Shown: piece by piece, positions 17,198-25,320 of the stretch
How positions within the stretch are numbered: the first letter of the stretch is position 1
Layout: every line of letters starts with the position of its first letter
Origin: Clostridium sp. AM33-3
GTDB lineage: Bacteria; Bacillota; Clostridia; Lachnospirales; Lachnospiraceae
NCBI RefSeq assembly: GCF_003480315.1
Contig: NZ_QUIV01000005.1
Span: 1 to 64,000, forward strand
Length of the DNA stretch: 64,000 bases
Reading direction: 5' to 3'
Position numbers and translations under genes: made by a program
The notes under the pieces: model-generated
The model's database searches: none
What the model was told of the DNA's origin: nothing
The model's input: the letters and a program-made list of their open reading frames with translations, nothing else

Positions 17198-17842
17198 TTA
17201 TTCTGTTTTTTTCTGATTTTGTGCCTCTTTCGCCTTTGCGAAAGCAATGATCATGTCAGCTGTACCTTCCGGCCCCAGCACAGAGCTGTTGATGCACATG
17301 TCATAGCTTCTGGAATCGCCCCACTTCTTGCTGGAGTAGTAATTGTAGTAGCTGGAGCGCTTTTTATCTGTCTTTACCATGATGTCCTTTGCCTTGGCAT
17401 CATCGACATGATAAAGGGTTTTGATGCTGTTTAACTTGTTTTCATCGTTGCCGGTGATAAAAACAGAAACCGTATTCGGATAATCTGCCAACGCGTAATC
17501 TGCGCAGCGTCCTACAATGACGCAGGACTCTTCGTTTGCGATCTTCTTGATGGTGTCAAACTGTGCCAGGAAGATCTTGTGGTTGATCGGCATATCCATA
17601 TAAGCAGAGTTGGTATATCCGAGAGAATAGGTATCCATAACCAGAGAATACAAAAAACTGCTGGTTGGCTTCTCATCATGGGTTTCAAAAAGCTCCTCAC
17701 ATAATCCGCTTTCTTTTGCTGCTCTGGTAAGGAGCTCTTTGTCGTAACACTTCACGCCCAGCTTTTCTGCGATTTTCTGACCGATCATCTTACCGCCGCT
17801 TCCACACTGACGTCCAATTGTAATAACAAGCTTTCCCTTCAT
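17198..17842 (-). CDS. Cytidylate kinase-like family protein
   Basis: A 214-aa nucleotide-binding protein. Residues 10-18 (GRQCGSGGK) form the P-loop, and the motif EKLGVKCYDKELL follows as in the Cytidylate_kin2 family (AAK6-like). Members are widespread in Clostridia as stand-alone genes, and their substrate is unproven; the true cytidylate kinase Cmk is a different protein. The start at 17842 has GGAG 9 nt upstream. A promoter (17893-17921) precedes it. Confidence 0.85.
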   Translation of the reverse strand: MKGKLVITIGRQCGSGGKMIGQKIAEKLGVKCYDKELLTRAAKESGLCEELFETHDEKPTSSFLYSLVMDTYSLGYTNSAYMDMPINHKIFLAQFDTIKKIANEESCVIVGRCADYALADYPNTVSVFITGNDENKLNSIKTLYHVDDAKAKDIMVKTDKKRSSYYNYYSSKKWGDSRSYDMCINSSVLGPEGTADMIIAFAKAKEAQNQKKTE

Positions 17843-17892
17843 ACTATCTTCTCCTTTCAGCATGCACATGATGTAATTCTTTTATTGATTAA

Positions 17893-17921
17893 ATTATAGC
17901 ACAAATAAAGCCCAATGTATA
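17893..17921 (-). promoter_or_regulatory. Promoter of the cytidylate kinase-like gene
   Basis: The -10 box is TATAAT (17893-17898), and TATACA (17916-17921) is a weak -35 box, 17 nt apart. The gap to the start codon is about 50 nt. Confidence 0.55.
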
Positions 17922-17982
17922 GGAACAAAGCAATATAATTTGTCTATTTTCAGATAACTTTTTGTGATTCTTTGCGCTGTCT

Positions 17983-18897
17983 TTAATCCTGTTCCAGCTT
18001 TCGCAGCAGCTTCTCAAAATATTCCGGAAGCGGCGCGTGAAATTCCATATATTCTCCGGTAGACGGATGGATGATGCCAAGGACTCCGGCATGCAGTGTC
18101 TGACCCTGAAGACCGGAAAACGGAACCTTTGCAGGTCCGTAAACCTGATCTCCCAGAAGCGGATGACCGATGCTCGCCATATGAACACGGATCTGATGAG
18201 TCCGCCCGGTCTCCAGCTGGCATTCCACATAGGTAAAGCGGCGAAAGCGCTTCAGGACATGATAATGGGTGACAGCCTCCTTGCCATTCTTCTCGTTGAT
18301 GCTCATCTTCTTGCGGTCCACCGGATGGCGTCCGATCGGCGCGTTCACGGTTCCATCGTCTTCTTTGATCACACCATGCACGATCGCATAGTATTTGCGG
18401 GTAATGGAATGGACCTTCAGCTGTTCTGCGATCGCATTGTGCGCTTTGTCATTCTTACACACGATCAGAACGCCGGTCGTGTCCATGTCGATCCGATGCA
18501 CGATGCCCGGACGCATCACGCCGTTGATCCCGGAAAGCTCCTCCCGGCAGTGATGCATCAGACCATTTACCAGGGTTCCGGCATAGTGTCCGGCTGCCGG
18601 ATGCACCACCATACCCTTGGGCTTATTCACCAGAATGATATCTTTGTCCTCATAAAGGATATCCAGATCCATGTCTTCGGCCGTAATTTCCGGCTCTACT
18701 GCCTCCGGCACCTCGAGACGGATCTGATCTCCTTCCGAAAGCTTATAATTGCTCTTTACCGGTTTTTTGTTTACTTCAACTCCGCCGTCCTTTAACAGCT
18801 TCTGCAGATAAGAACGCGACAGATCTGCAAGCTGTCCGCTTAGATATTTGTCGATCCGCTGTCCTGCAGCAGACTCCGCAGTCAGTTCGTAGATCAC
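17983..18897 (-). CDS. rluD: 23S rRNA pseudouridine synthase, RluD type
   Basis: A 304-aa RluA-family pseudouridine synthase. An S4-like RNA-binding domain (about 10-65) precedes the catalytic domain with HRIDMDTTG (134-142), whose Asp137 is the nucleophile; most relatives have HRLDKDTSG. The start is taken as GTG at 18897, because GGGGGAG lies 5 nt upstream and the GTG overlaps the lspA stop as GTGA. The in-frame ATG seven codons upstream lies inside lspA with no ribosome site. The target bases in 23S rRNA are inferred from homology. Confidence 0.92.
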   Translation of the reverse strand: MIYELTAESAAGQRIDKYLSGQLADLSRSYLQKLLKDGGVEVNKKPVKSNYKLSEGDQIRLEVPEAVEPEITAEDMDLDILYEDKDIILVNKPKGMVVHPAAGHYAGTLVNGLMHHCREELSGINGVMRPGIVHRIDMDTTGVLIVCKNDKAHNAIAEQLKVHSITRKYYAIVHGVIKEDDGTVNAPIGRHPVDRKKMSINEKNGKEAVTHYHVLKRFRRFTYVECQLETGRTHQIRVHMASIGHPLLGDQVYGPAKVPFSGLQGQTLHAGVLGIIHPSTGEYMEFHAPLPEYFEKLLRKLEQD

Positions 18898-19415
18898 CGG
18901 TGCTCCCCCTTCTTCCATTCAAAGACAGCCAGATCTTCTTCCTTGTAGAAAAAGCAGAGGAGGCACAGGAGAGCCGCGGTTGCTGTGGTCACATAGATGT
19001 CTGCCACATTAAAGATCGGGAAATCGATCAGCCTGAAGTATAAAAAGTCTACCACGTAGCCCTGTGTGGTACGGTCTACCATGTTTCCAAGCGCGCCAGC
19101 CGTGATCAGGATGGTGCAGATGCGAAGCCCGGTATACCGCAGACAGCTCCAGCCCGGCATGCGCCACATCACATAGATGGCCGCCGCCAGCACAACGGCT
19201 CCGATCAGGAAGAAAAAGCCCTGTTTCCCCTGCAGCATGCCAAAGGCAGCTCCCCGGTTTTCCGAGTACAGAAGTTCAAATACTCCGTCCAGGATCACAA
19301 GCGGCGTTTTCCCTTTCAGATGTGCCACTGCCAGAAGCTTTGTGTACTGGTCAAGCAAAACCAGCACCAGGCTCAGGGCTGCCCAGGAAAGCAGATTAAA
19401 TCCTTTCGTCTTCAT
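18894..19415 (-). CDS. lspA: Signal peptidase II (prolipoprotein)
   Basis: A 173-aa membrane aspartyl protease that cleaves signal peptides of prolipoproteins. The two catalytic aspartates are in NMVDR (Asp114) and FNVADI (Asp139), with SENRGAAFG before them. Four transmembrane segments are seen. GGAGG is 5 nt before the ATG at 19415, which overlaps the aroB stop by 20 nt. Order aroB-lspA-rluD is tightly packed. Substrates in this window include the D-Ala-D-Ala carboxypeptidase (LAGC) and the DUF3048 protein (LTGC). Confidence 0.97.
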   Translation of the reverse strand: MKTKGFNLLSWAALSLVLVLLDQYTKLLAVAHLKGKTPLVILDGVFELLYSENRGAAFGMLQGKQGFFFLIGAVVLAAAIYVMWRMPGWSCLRYTGLRICTILITAGALGNMVDRTTQGYVVDFLYFRLIDFPIFNVADIYVTTATAALLCLLCFFYKEEDLAVFEWKKGEHR

Positions 19416-20514
19416 CTGAGCCTCCTATCAGCCAGTCCAGGCACGCATCCATCTCTTCGTCCGTGACGGTACGGTCAATGAAGGCCTCACCGATCCGGTG
19501 CAGCAGAATAAATTTGATCTTGCCGGAATCCATCTTTTTATCATTTTTGGTAGCTGCGATGATCTCGTCTTTGGAAAGGCCGAAATCTGCAATGGCCACC
19601 GGAAGCCCGAACTGAAAAAATACCTCCCGGATCTGCAAAGCATCTTCCAGGGTGATCTCGCCGCGCTTTGCACTAAGGCCGGCTGCTGCCACGCTTCCGA
19701 GTGCTACACACTGTCCGTGCAGCAGCTGGAAATGCATCAGTTTTTCAATAGCATGACCCAGGGTATGCCCAAAGTTTAAAATGCCTCGGATCCCCTGCTC
19801 TATCGGATCCTGCTCCACCACATCGCGCTTGATGCGGCAGCTTATGAGGATCATCTGCTCGCAGACGGAAAGATTCCTCGCGAGAATCTCCTCGCGATGG
19901 GCCTGCAGCCACTCATAGTAATCTGCATCCATGATCAGCCCGTGTTTGATCACCTCACCCATACCACAGGCAAACTGCTCCTGCGTCAGGGTCTGAAGGC
20001 TTGTAACTGCCGTGTAGACCAGCTGCGGCATATGGAACGCGCCCACCATGTTCTTATAGGCGTCAAAATCCACACCGGTTTTACCGCCGATGCTGGAATC
20101 AACCTGGGACAGCAGGGTCGTCGGCACCTGAATAAAGCGGATGCCGCGCAGGTAGGTTGCTGCTGTAAAACCGCAGAGATCTCCCACAACACCTCCACCC
20201 AGTGCAACCAGCATATCACTTCGGTCATAGTGATTGCGGATCAGAAATTCATACAGATCCCGCACGGTATCCAGATTCTTGTTCTCCTCCCCCGCCGGGA
20301 ACACAAAAAGATGGACCTCCCTGCAGACTGGCTCCAGCTGCCGGATCACGGTATCACTGTAGAGTTCTGCAACCGTGCTGTCTGTCACCACGCAAAGTCT
20401 TCTGTCCCGGACAGAAAGAGCTGCTACCTCCTGTCCCAGTCTGTCATAATTTTCTTCCATTATAATATCATAAATGGGTTTTCCATCCCGATGTACTGTC
20501 ATGCGATCGCTCAT
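19396..20514 (-). CDS. aroB: 3-dehydroquinate synthase
   Basis: A 372-aa NAD-dependent enzyme that converts DAHP to 3-dehydroquinate in the shikimate pathway. The GGGVVGDLCGF loop binds NAD, and KTGVDF and NFGHTLGHAIE (metal ligands) are present. The start ATG at 20514 (MSDRMTVHRDGK) has AAGGAG 10 nt upstream; an alternative Met is four codons later. It is first in a run with lspA and rluD. It is placed away from other aro genes, which is common in this group. Confidence 0.95.
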   Translation of the reverse strand: MSDRMTVHRDGKPIYDIIMEENYDRLGQEVAALSVRDRRLCVVTDSTVAELYSDTVIRQLEPVCREVHLFVFPAGEENKNLDTVRDLYEFLIRNHYDRSDMLVALGGGVVGDLCGFTAATYLRGIRFIQVPTTLLSQVDSSIGGKTGVDFDAYKNMVGAFHMPQLVYTAVTSLQTLTQEQFACGMGEVIKHGLIMDADYYEWLQAHREEILARNLSVCEQMILISCRIKRDVVEQDPIEQGIRGILNFGHTLGHAIEKLMHFQLLHGQCVALGSVAAAGLSAKRGEITLEDALQIREVFFQFGLPVAIADFGLSKDEIIAATKNDKKMDSGKIKFILLHRIGEAFIDRTVTDEEMDACLDWLIGGSDEDERI

Positions 20515-20562
20515 GATGTCTGTGCTCCTTCTCTTTATGAATATAAACTCTGAATAAAGAAA

Positions 20563-20606
20563 TACAGACAATCTTCCTCTTTTGTCCGTCGGAAAATTGT
20601 CTGTAC
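20563..20606 (-). terminator. Intrinsic terminator of sepF
   Basis: On the minus strand ACAGACAATTTTCC pairs with GGAAGATTGTCTGT around a 13-nt loop, followed by ATTTCTTTATT. The stem is long; the T-run is weak. Confidence 0.65.
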
Positions 20607-20622
20607 CCTTGTCTGCCTGGTT

Positions 20623-21126
20623 TTATAAGCGGATATTCAGCCCGGATACATCCAGTGTGCCGTTCCCGATCATCTCCTGGAAATCACCTGAGAGTTCTAC
20701 GGACTCCGGTGTGGCAATAAAGATGTAGCTGGAAATTTTCTGAAGGTTTCCGTTCATGGAGTATGTGGAACCCGATGTGAAATCAATGATACGCTGTGCG
20801 ATCTCTGTGTGGATTCCTTCCATATTCAAAACTACCGCCTTTCCGGCCAGCAGATAATCACAAATTTCTCTTGCATCCTCGATTGAAGTAGGCTTTACCA
20901 TGGATACCTCCATGCTGCGCTTCATCGGGACAACTTTAGAAGAACGAGAGAAGAATCTTGGTTTTTCCTCGCTCCCGTCATCGTAGCTCTCAGACTCCTC
21001 ACGAGCCGGGAAACGTCCTCTTTTGGCTGGCTTTTCTGCCTCATAATCGTCATCCGGACCAAAGTATTCTTCGTCCTCATCCGGACTAAAACGCATGGTA
21101 TCCATCAGTTTGCTCAAAATGCTCAT
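20623..21126 (-). CDS. sepF: Cell division protein SepF
   Basis: A 167-aa FtsZ-binding protein that tethers the Z-ring to the membrane and bundles filaments. The N-terminus MSILSKLMDTMRF is an amphipathic membrane anchor. A charged linker (about 15-75) follows, then the conserved SepF/DUF552 domain from VPMKRSMEVSMVKP to the end. GGAGAG precedes the ATG. It lies downstream of yggS, a conserved cluster in Gram-positive bacteria, and ends in a hairpin. Confidence 0.95.
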   Translation of the reverse strand: MSILSKLMDTMRFSPDEDEEYFGPDDDYEAEKPAKRGRFPAREESESYDDGSEEKPRFFSRSSKVVPMKRSMEVSMVKPTSIEDAREICDYLLAGKAVVLNMEGIHTEIAQRIIDFTSGSTYSMNGNLQKISSYIFIATPESVELSGDFQEMIGNGTLDVSGLNIRL

Positions 21127-21147
21127 AACCTATATTCTCTCCAATCC

Positions 21148-21834
21148 TTATCTGGCACCAAATATTCCGGTGCCGACTCTTATCATGGTTGAACCTTCCT
21201 CTACAGCTACCTGATAATCTCCGGTCATACCCATAGAAAGGACACCCATGTTAACATTATCAATGTTTTTCTTTTTGATGTCAACAGATAATTGATATAA
21301 TTTTCGAAAAACCGGACGATTTTTTTCCGGGTCATCTACGAAAGGCGCAATGGTCATAAGACCTTCGATCTGAAGATGCGGAAGTGCTGCAATTTGACCT
21401 GCCATTTCCTCCACATCTTCCGGCATCATGCCAAACTTGCTCTCCTCTTTTGCCACATTGACTTCCAGAAGGATCTTCGCTGTGATGCCCAGCTTTCCTG
21501 CCTCCTGGGAAATCTGCTCTGCCAGGCGGTAAGAATCCACAGAATGGATCAGTACTGCGTGGGGCAGCACCTGTTTTACCTTGTTGCGCTGCAGGTGGCC
21601 GATCATATGAAAACGGGCATCCTCAGGCATTTTCGGGTGTTTTTCCAGAATCTCCTGTACCTTATTTTCACCAAAATCCCGCGCGCCGGCCTCATACGCT
21701 TCTTCCAGCATGAAAAGCGGTTTGGTCTTGCTCACCGCGATCAGGGTAACCTCCTGCGGAGAACGTCCTGCCTTTTCGCAGGCTTTTTGGATATTCTCTC
21801 TCACTTCGTTCAGATGATCTCTTATGGTGTTCAT
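21148..21834 (-). CDS. PLP homeostasis protein YggS (YlmE)
   Basis: A 228-aa fold-type III PLP-binding protein. Lys36 in AVSKTKPL forms the internal aldimine. The TIM-barrel features GENKVQEI, FHMIGHLQRNKV and GLMTIAPF are clear. It maintains pyridoxal phosphate and amino-acid homeostasis rather than catalysing a known racemisation. GGGAGG precedes the ATG at 21834. It lies between the HlyD-like gene and sepF, as in the ylm cluster of Firmicutes. Confidence 0.95.
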   Translation of the reverse strand: MNTIRDHLNEVRENIQKACEKAGRSPQEVTLIAVSKTKPLFMLEEAYEAGARDFGENKVQEILEKHPKMPEDARFHMIGHLQRNKVKQVLPHAVLIHSVDSYRLAEQISQEAGKLGITAKILLEVNVAKEESKFGMMPEDVEEMAGQIAALPHLQIEGLMTIAPFVDDPEKNRPVFRKLYQLSVDIKKKNIDNVNMGVLSMGMTGDYQVAVEEGSTMIRVGTGIFGAR

Positions 21835-21882
21835 GATTATGCCTCCCTGTTCTGTTCAATCCTGTGTTCTGTTCGGAGCCTC

Positions 21883-23283
21883 TTACTGGTAAATCAGCTG
21901 GCCTTCGTATACGGTATTGGCATCCAGCACAATGTGATCATATACCGAAAGTCCGTAATTGGTGCCCTTCCTGATCGAGTAGTACTCATCGTTGGATTTG
22001 ATGATCTCGATCTGTTTAAATACGGCATAGCCCTTGTTAATGTTATACACGCCCTGCAGGGACGCGCTCTGTCCAATCTGATAGCGGTCCTGGGAATCCG
22101 GTTTCACTACATAGTCCCCGGACTGCAGTGGGGAGTCTTCTCCCTTTTCGATATAATAATACTCGTCTGTCGCGTAATAGATGGAAACCGGCACAAATTC
22201 TGCTGCTGTCCCACTGTCAGAATAAACCTCTTTCATGAAACCGGTATCGCTGGTATCACCGCCCTGGACCATATATTCCAGCGGGATCAGATAGAATTCC
22301 TTCTCGGTGACTGCTTTAACCGGGATTTTCAGTCCATCGGCCTTTTCGGTATCTACCTCAAAGGTCACATAACGGTCAGAGGCAAACTGGACCATATACT
22401 GGGTGAAGTCCAACTTTCCGTAGGAAGCTCCGTCCCCACCAGTAATGATGGAAAAATCTCCGGTTGCATCCAGGTCGTTGGCGGAAAATGTCACATGAAG
22501 CTGTGTCTGGTCTTTATATTCTTCCACCGCGTCCTCCGACAGTGGGAATATAATGCTCCAGTTATCGGAGGTGATCAGCTTATAGACCGGAGCTGACTGC
22601 TCAATAAGCTGACCGGCCTTCGTGATGGCCTTGGAATAGCCGGAACGATCAAAGGTGCTTTCCGTGATCTGATCCTCCGTCAGCCCTTCAAAGCCATCTA
22701 CCGCATAGGATACCACTCCGGATACCGGAGCCGTCACCTGCACAAAGGAAGCCCCGGCCTGCTGGATGATACTGTCCAGGTTACCCAGCGCATTGAAATT
22801 CGCATACTCCAGTACCGCCGCTTCCAGGGAATACTGCAGATCATAGATACTCTCAAACTTCCGGTCACTGTAATTCATGGAAAACGAAGAGAGCTGACGT
22901 TTGACATCGTTTAAATTCGCATCTGTCAGGCCTACATTCGCGTCCGGATTCTCCTGCATCAGTTCCGCCATATTGCCTGTCTCATCGATGGAATAGATAC
23001 GGGTGCCGATTGCAGCCCTCTTGCCCTCACGGATATAATAGTTGATATATCCGGCCCGGTCTGTATTCTCCACCCTCTCATCCCGCAGGATGATGCCGGT
23101 ATACTGGCGGTCATTTACGATGTTGCCCTCCACAACCTCATAAAACTGAACCTTCTCCTTTTTCATGTAAGTATAAACACTGAAGAGCAGATAGACAAAG
23201 ATGATCGCGAAGATCATCATGCCTATATTGATGTTTCGCGGATGGCGATATCTCACAATGTTTGATTTCTTTTTTTTTGCCAA
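21883..23283 (-). CDS. HlyD-like membrane protein of the sepF cluster
   Basis: A 466-aa protein with a lysine-rich N-terminus (AKKKKSNIVRYRH) and one transmembrane segment (about 19-41), followed by an extracellular domain of HlyD/secretion-adaptor type. The start is TTG at 23283, with GGGAGG 8 nt before it; no better start exists because the next in-frame Met falls in the membrane segment. No ABC transporter partner lies nearby. Its place upstream of yggS-sepF suggests a role at the division site. That role is unproven. Confidence 0.75.
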   Translation of the reverse strand: MAKKKKSNIVRYRHPRNINIGMMIFAIIFVYLLFSVYTYMKKEKVQFYEVVEGNIVNDRQYTGIILRDERVENTDRAGYINYYIREGKRAAIGTRIYSIDETGNMAELMQENPDANVGLTDANLNDVKRQLSSFSMNYSDRKFESIYDLQYSLEAAVLEYANFNALGNLDSIIQQAGASFVQVTAPVSGVVSYAVDGFEGLTEDQITESTFDRSGYSKAITKAGQLIEQSAPVYKLITSDNWSIIFPLSEDAVEEYKDQTQLHVTFSANDLDATGDFSIITGGDGASYGKLDFTQYMVQFASDRYVTFEVDTEKADGLKIPVKAVTEKEFYLIPLEYMVQGGDTSDTGFMKEVYSDSGTAAEFVPVSIYYATDEYYYIEKGEDSPLQSGDYVVKPDSQDRYQIGQSASLQGVYNINKGYAVFKQIEIIKSNDEYYSIRKGTNYGLSVYDHIVLDANTVYEGQLIYQ

Positions 23284-23366
23284 TGCACTGTTCCTCCCGG
23301 CAGTATCTGATGTCTTTGTGACTGCTTCACGTGTTTAGAAGGAGCACGCATTTACTGTCACACAAA

Positions 23367-23402
23367 CAGCCGGGGAGAACCTTCCGCCCCGGCTGTAAAA
23401 AT
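23367..23402 (-). terminator. Terminator of the P-loop orphan gene
   Basis: CAGCCGGGG pairs with CCCCGGCTG around an 11-nt loop. The T-run after it on the minus strand is only TTTGTG, so it may be partial. Confidence 0.6.
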
Positions 23403-23426
23403 AGTTACAAAAATTCATACTATGTA

Positions 23427-23846
23427 TTACAGAGAAACCACAACATCTTTCTGTGCGTTCTCCGGCATTTCTGCTGCATCCATGGAGATGCTTAATACGA
23501 AGTTCACACTGTATTTTTCACTGATTCCCTCTAATGTGGTGATGGTCTCGCTGATGTCTTCTCCCTCTAAACCTGCAAGCTTCAAAAAGCTGTCTAAAAA
23601 CATAGTCTCGATATCGTGATCCTGTGAAATGATACCGCAGATAAAACCGATGAATCCCTGGCTGGTGGAAACCGGGTATTCATTTACGTTGATCAGGCGG
23701 ATCCGGTTGTTGAGCTCATACATATGTTTGGAACTCTTGTCGAGATAAACGATGGAACCGGTAGCTGCCTTGATACCGTTGTTTGCCATATCCAACAGAT
23801 GTTTTGTTTTTCCTTTGCCTTTTCTGCCTGCAATGATCTGAACCAT
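23427..23846 (-). CDS. Small P-loop protein of unknown function
   Basis: A 139-aa protein starting MVQIIAGRKGKGKTKHL. GRKGKGKT matches a Walker A pattern and VLSISMDAAEMPE closes the fold. Related genes in Clostridia are often labelled twitching-motility (PilT-like) proteins, but this one is too short to be a PilT ATPase and carries no recognisable Walker B or secretin partner. AGGAGG lies upstream of the ATG at 23846, and a strong promoter precedes it, so it is expressed as a single-gene unit. I do not know its role. Confidence 0.75.
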   Translation of the reverse strand: MVQIIAGRKGKGKTKHLLDMANNGIKAATGSIVYLDKSSKHMYELNNRIRLINVNEYPVSTSQGFIGFICGIISQDHDIETMFLDSFLKLAGLEGEDISETITTLEGISEKYSVNFVLSISMDAAEMPENAQKDVVVSL

Positions 23847-23904
23847 AGTCGTGTCCTCCTTGGGTTTATTGAATCTGTATAAAAATTCTTTTATTATTAA
23901 CGTA

Positions 23905-23933
23905 ATTATAGTACAAATATATGGAATATGCAA
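23905..23933 (-). promoter_or_regulatory. Sigma-A promoter of the P-loop orphan
   Basis: TTGCAT (23928-23933) and TATAAT (23905-23910) are separated by 17 nt on the minus strand. The -10 box is a perfect consensus. Confidence 0.75.
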
Positions 23934-23936
23934 TCA

Positions 23937-24896
23937 CTAATTGACAATTTTGCCCATAATCTTTGTCATATTATCGTAGAGGACGTCTCTGTTCTCTGCT
24001 TTCAACACCACAGAGATATAATCGTTTCCGCTTTCATCCTGACACCCCAGGATCAGACAGGAGCCTGCCGCTCTGGTAGTGCCGGTCTTTCCCCCTATGA
24101 CCGCAACGCCTTCCGGCGCCTTGCTTTTACCGTTTAAATACTGGTTGCTGTTTTTCCATTCCTGAGTTTTTGCCTGTCCGGTGCTGTCCGTGTACTGTGC
24201 CTGATAGGATACCGTACCGATGATCTTGCGAAACTCCGGATATTTTAAAGCCTCGTTGAAGATCAGGTAGAGATCGTATGCCGTTGTATAGTGATCCTCG
24301 TTGTTTAAACCATGGGGATTCACAAAATGGGTATCGGTTGCTCCAAGTGCGTGAGCCGTCTCATTCATCTTTTCCGCAAAAGCCTCTGTACTTCCCGCCA
24401 TGTGAACTGCGATCGCAGCCCCGGCATCGTTTCCGGACGGGAGCATAAGTCCGTATAAAAGCTGCTCCATCGTCAGGGTGTCTCCCGGATTAATATGGGC
24501 CAGGGACGCCCCGGTCTCCGTGATGACTGTCTCCGGACCTACCGTCACAGAGTCAGTCAGGTCACCATCCCGGATTGCAATGAGAGCTGTCATAATCTTG
24601 GTGATGCTGGCCGGATACAGCCGTTCAAACGGATTTTTCTGGAAGATCACCTGTTTGGAATCTATACCAAAGGCAGCCGCCGCTTCTGCTGTTACAGATG
24701 CGTCCTCCTCTCCTTCCTCCCCGGTGACCACACACAGATTTTTTGCGAAGGAATCTGCCTGCGCATTCTCCTGAAGATCCCTAGCCATGCTTTCCAGGCG
24801 TGAGCCTTCATAGGTAAACTGCGTCTGTCTGCTGCAGCCTGCAAGCACAAGACCGGCAAGCAGACAGGCCGCCGTCATCATTCTTATCTTTTTCAA
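23937..24896 (-). CDS. D-alanyl-D-alanine carboxypeptidase, lipoprotein form
   Basis: A 319-aa penicillin-binding carboxypeptidase (peptidase S11). The lipobox is LAGC, with Cys21, so the enzyme is anchored to the outer face of the membrane by signal peptidase II. Active-site motifs are SITK (Ser97), SGN (Ser154) and KTG in VIGGKTGTTRAAG. It removes the terminal D-Ala from stem peptides. The start is taken as TTG at 24896, with GAGGTG 7 nt upstream, giving a normal KKIRMM signal peptide. An upstream Met lies inside mgsA and gives no signal peptide. Confidence 0.9.
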   Translation of the reverse strand: MKKIRMMTAACLLAGLVLAGCSRQTQFTYEGSRLESMARDLQENAQADSFAKNLCVVTGEEGEEDASVTAEAAAAFGIDSKQVIFQKNPFERLYPASITKIMTALIAIRDGDLTDSVTVGPETVITETGASLAHINPGDTLTMEQLLYGLMLPSGNDAGAAIAVHMAGSTEAFAEKMNETAHALGATDTHFVNPHGLNNEDHYTTAYDLYLIFNEALKYPEFRKIIGTVSYQAQYTDSTGQAKTQEWKNSNQYLNGKSKAPEGVAVIGGKTGTTRAAGSCLILGCQDESGNDYISVVLKAENRDVLYDNMTKIMGKIVN

Positions 24897-24907
24897 GCCG
24901 CACACCT

Positions 24908-25303
24908 CTAGCGATACACTTCGCGCCACTCCAGATCGCCGCGGTCCAGAGCCTTGATCAGCAGCTCCGCGGTAGCCAGATTGGTTGCAAATGGGATGTT
25001 GTAGATATCGCACAGACGGACTACATCGTTTACATCCGGCTCATGCTTTTTCGGATGCAGCGGATCTCGCAGATAAATAACCATATCCATGTCATTGTGC
25101 TCGATCTGGGATGCCAGCTGCTGCTGTCCGCCCAGATGGCCTGCCAGGTATTTGTGTACATTTAAGTTGGTCACCTCTTCAATCAGGCGTCCTGTAGTGC
25201 CGGTTGCATACAGTTCATGTTTATTCAAAATTCCTCTGTATGCAATGCAGAAATTCTGCATCAGCTTCTTTTTGGAATCATGTGCGATTAAACCGATGTT
25301 CAT
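24908..25303 (-). CDS. mgsA: Methylglyoxal synthase homolog lacking the usual catalytic Asp
   Basis: A 131-aa protein of the methylglyoxal synthase family (dihydroxyacetone phosphate to methylglyoxal plus phosphate). His8-Asp9 (AHD), ATGTTG (33-38), Asp80 and HEPD (87-90) match the family. The motif that normally reads GGDQQ, whose Asp is the catalytic base (Asp71 in E. coli), is GGQQQ here, with Gln60 at that place. DNA shows CAG there, so it is no translation slip. Activity could be reduced or altered. GGAGGG precedes the ATG. It lies between rodA and the D-Ala-D-Ala carboxypeptidase. Confidence 0.85.
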   Translation of the reverse strand: MNIGLIAHDSKKKLMQNFCIAYRGILNKHELYATGTTGRLIEEVTNLNVHKYLAGHLGGQQQLASQIEHNDMDMVIYLRDPLHPKKHEPDVNDVVRLCDIYNIPFATNLATAELLIKALDRGDLEWREVYR

Positions 25304-25320
25304 AACTGAACCCTCCTTTA

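Noticed and set aside
21376-22596. Long plus-strand open frame opposite the HlyD-like gene and yggS
   Set aside because: It spans two real genes on the other strand and shows no domain or ribosome site.
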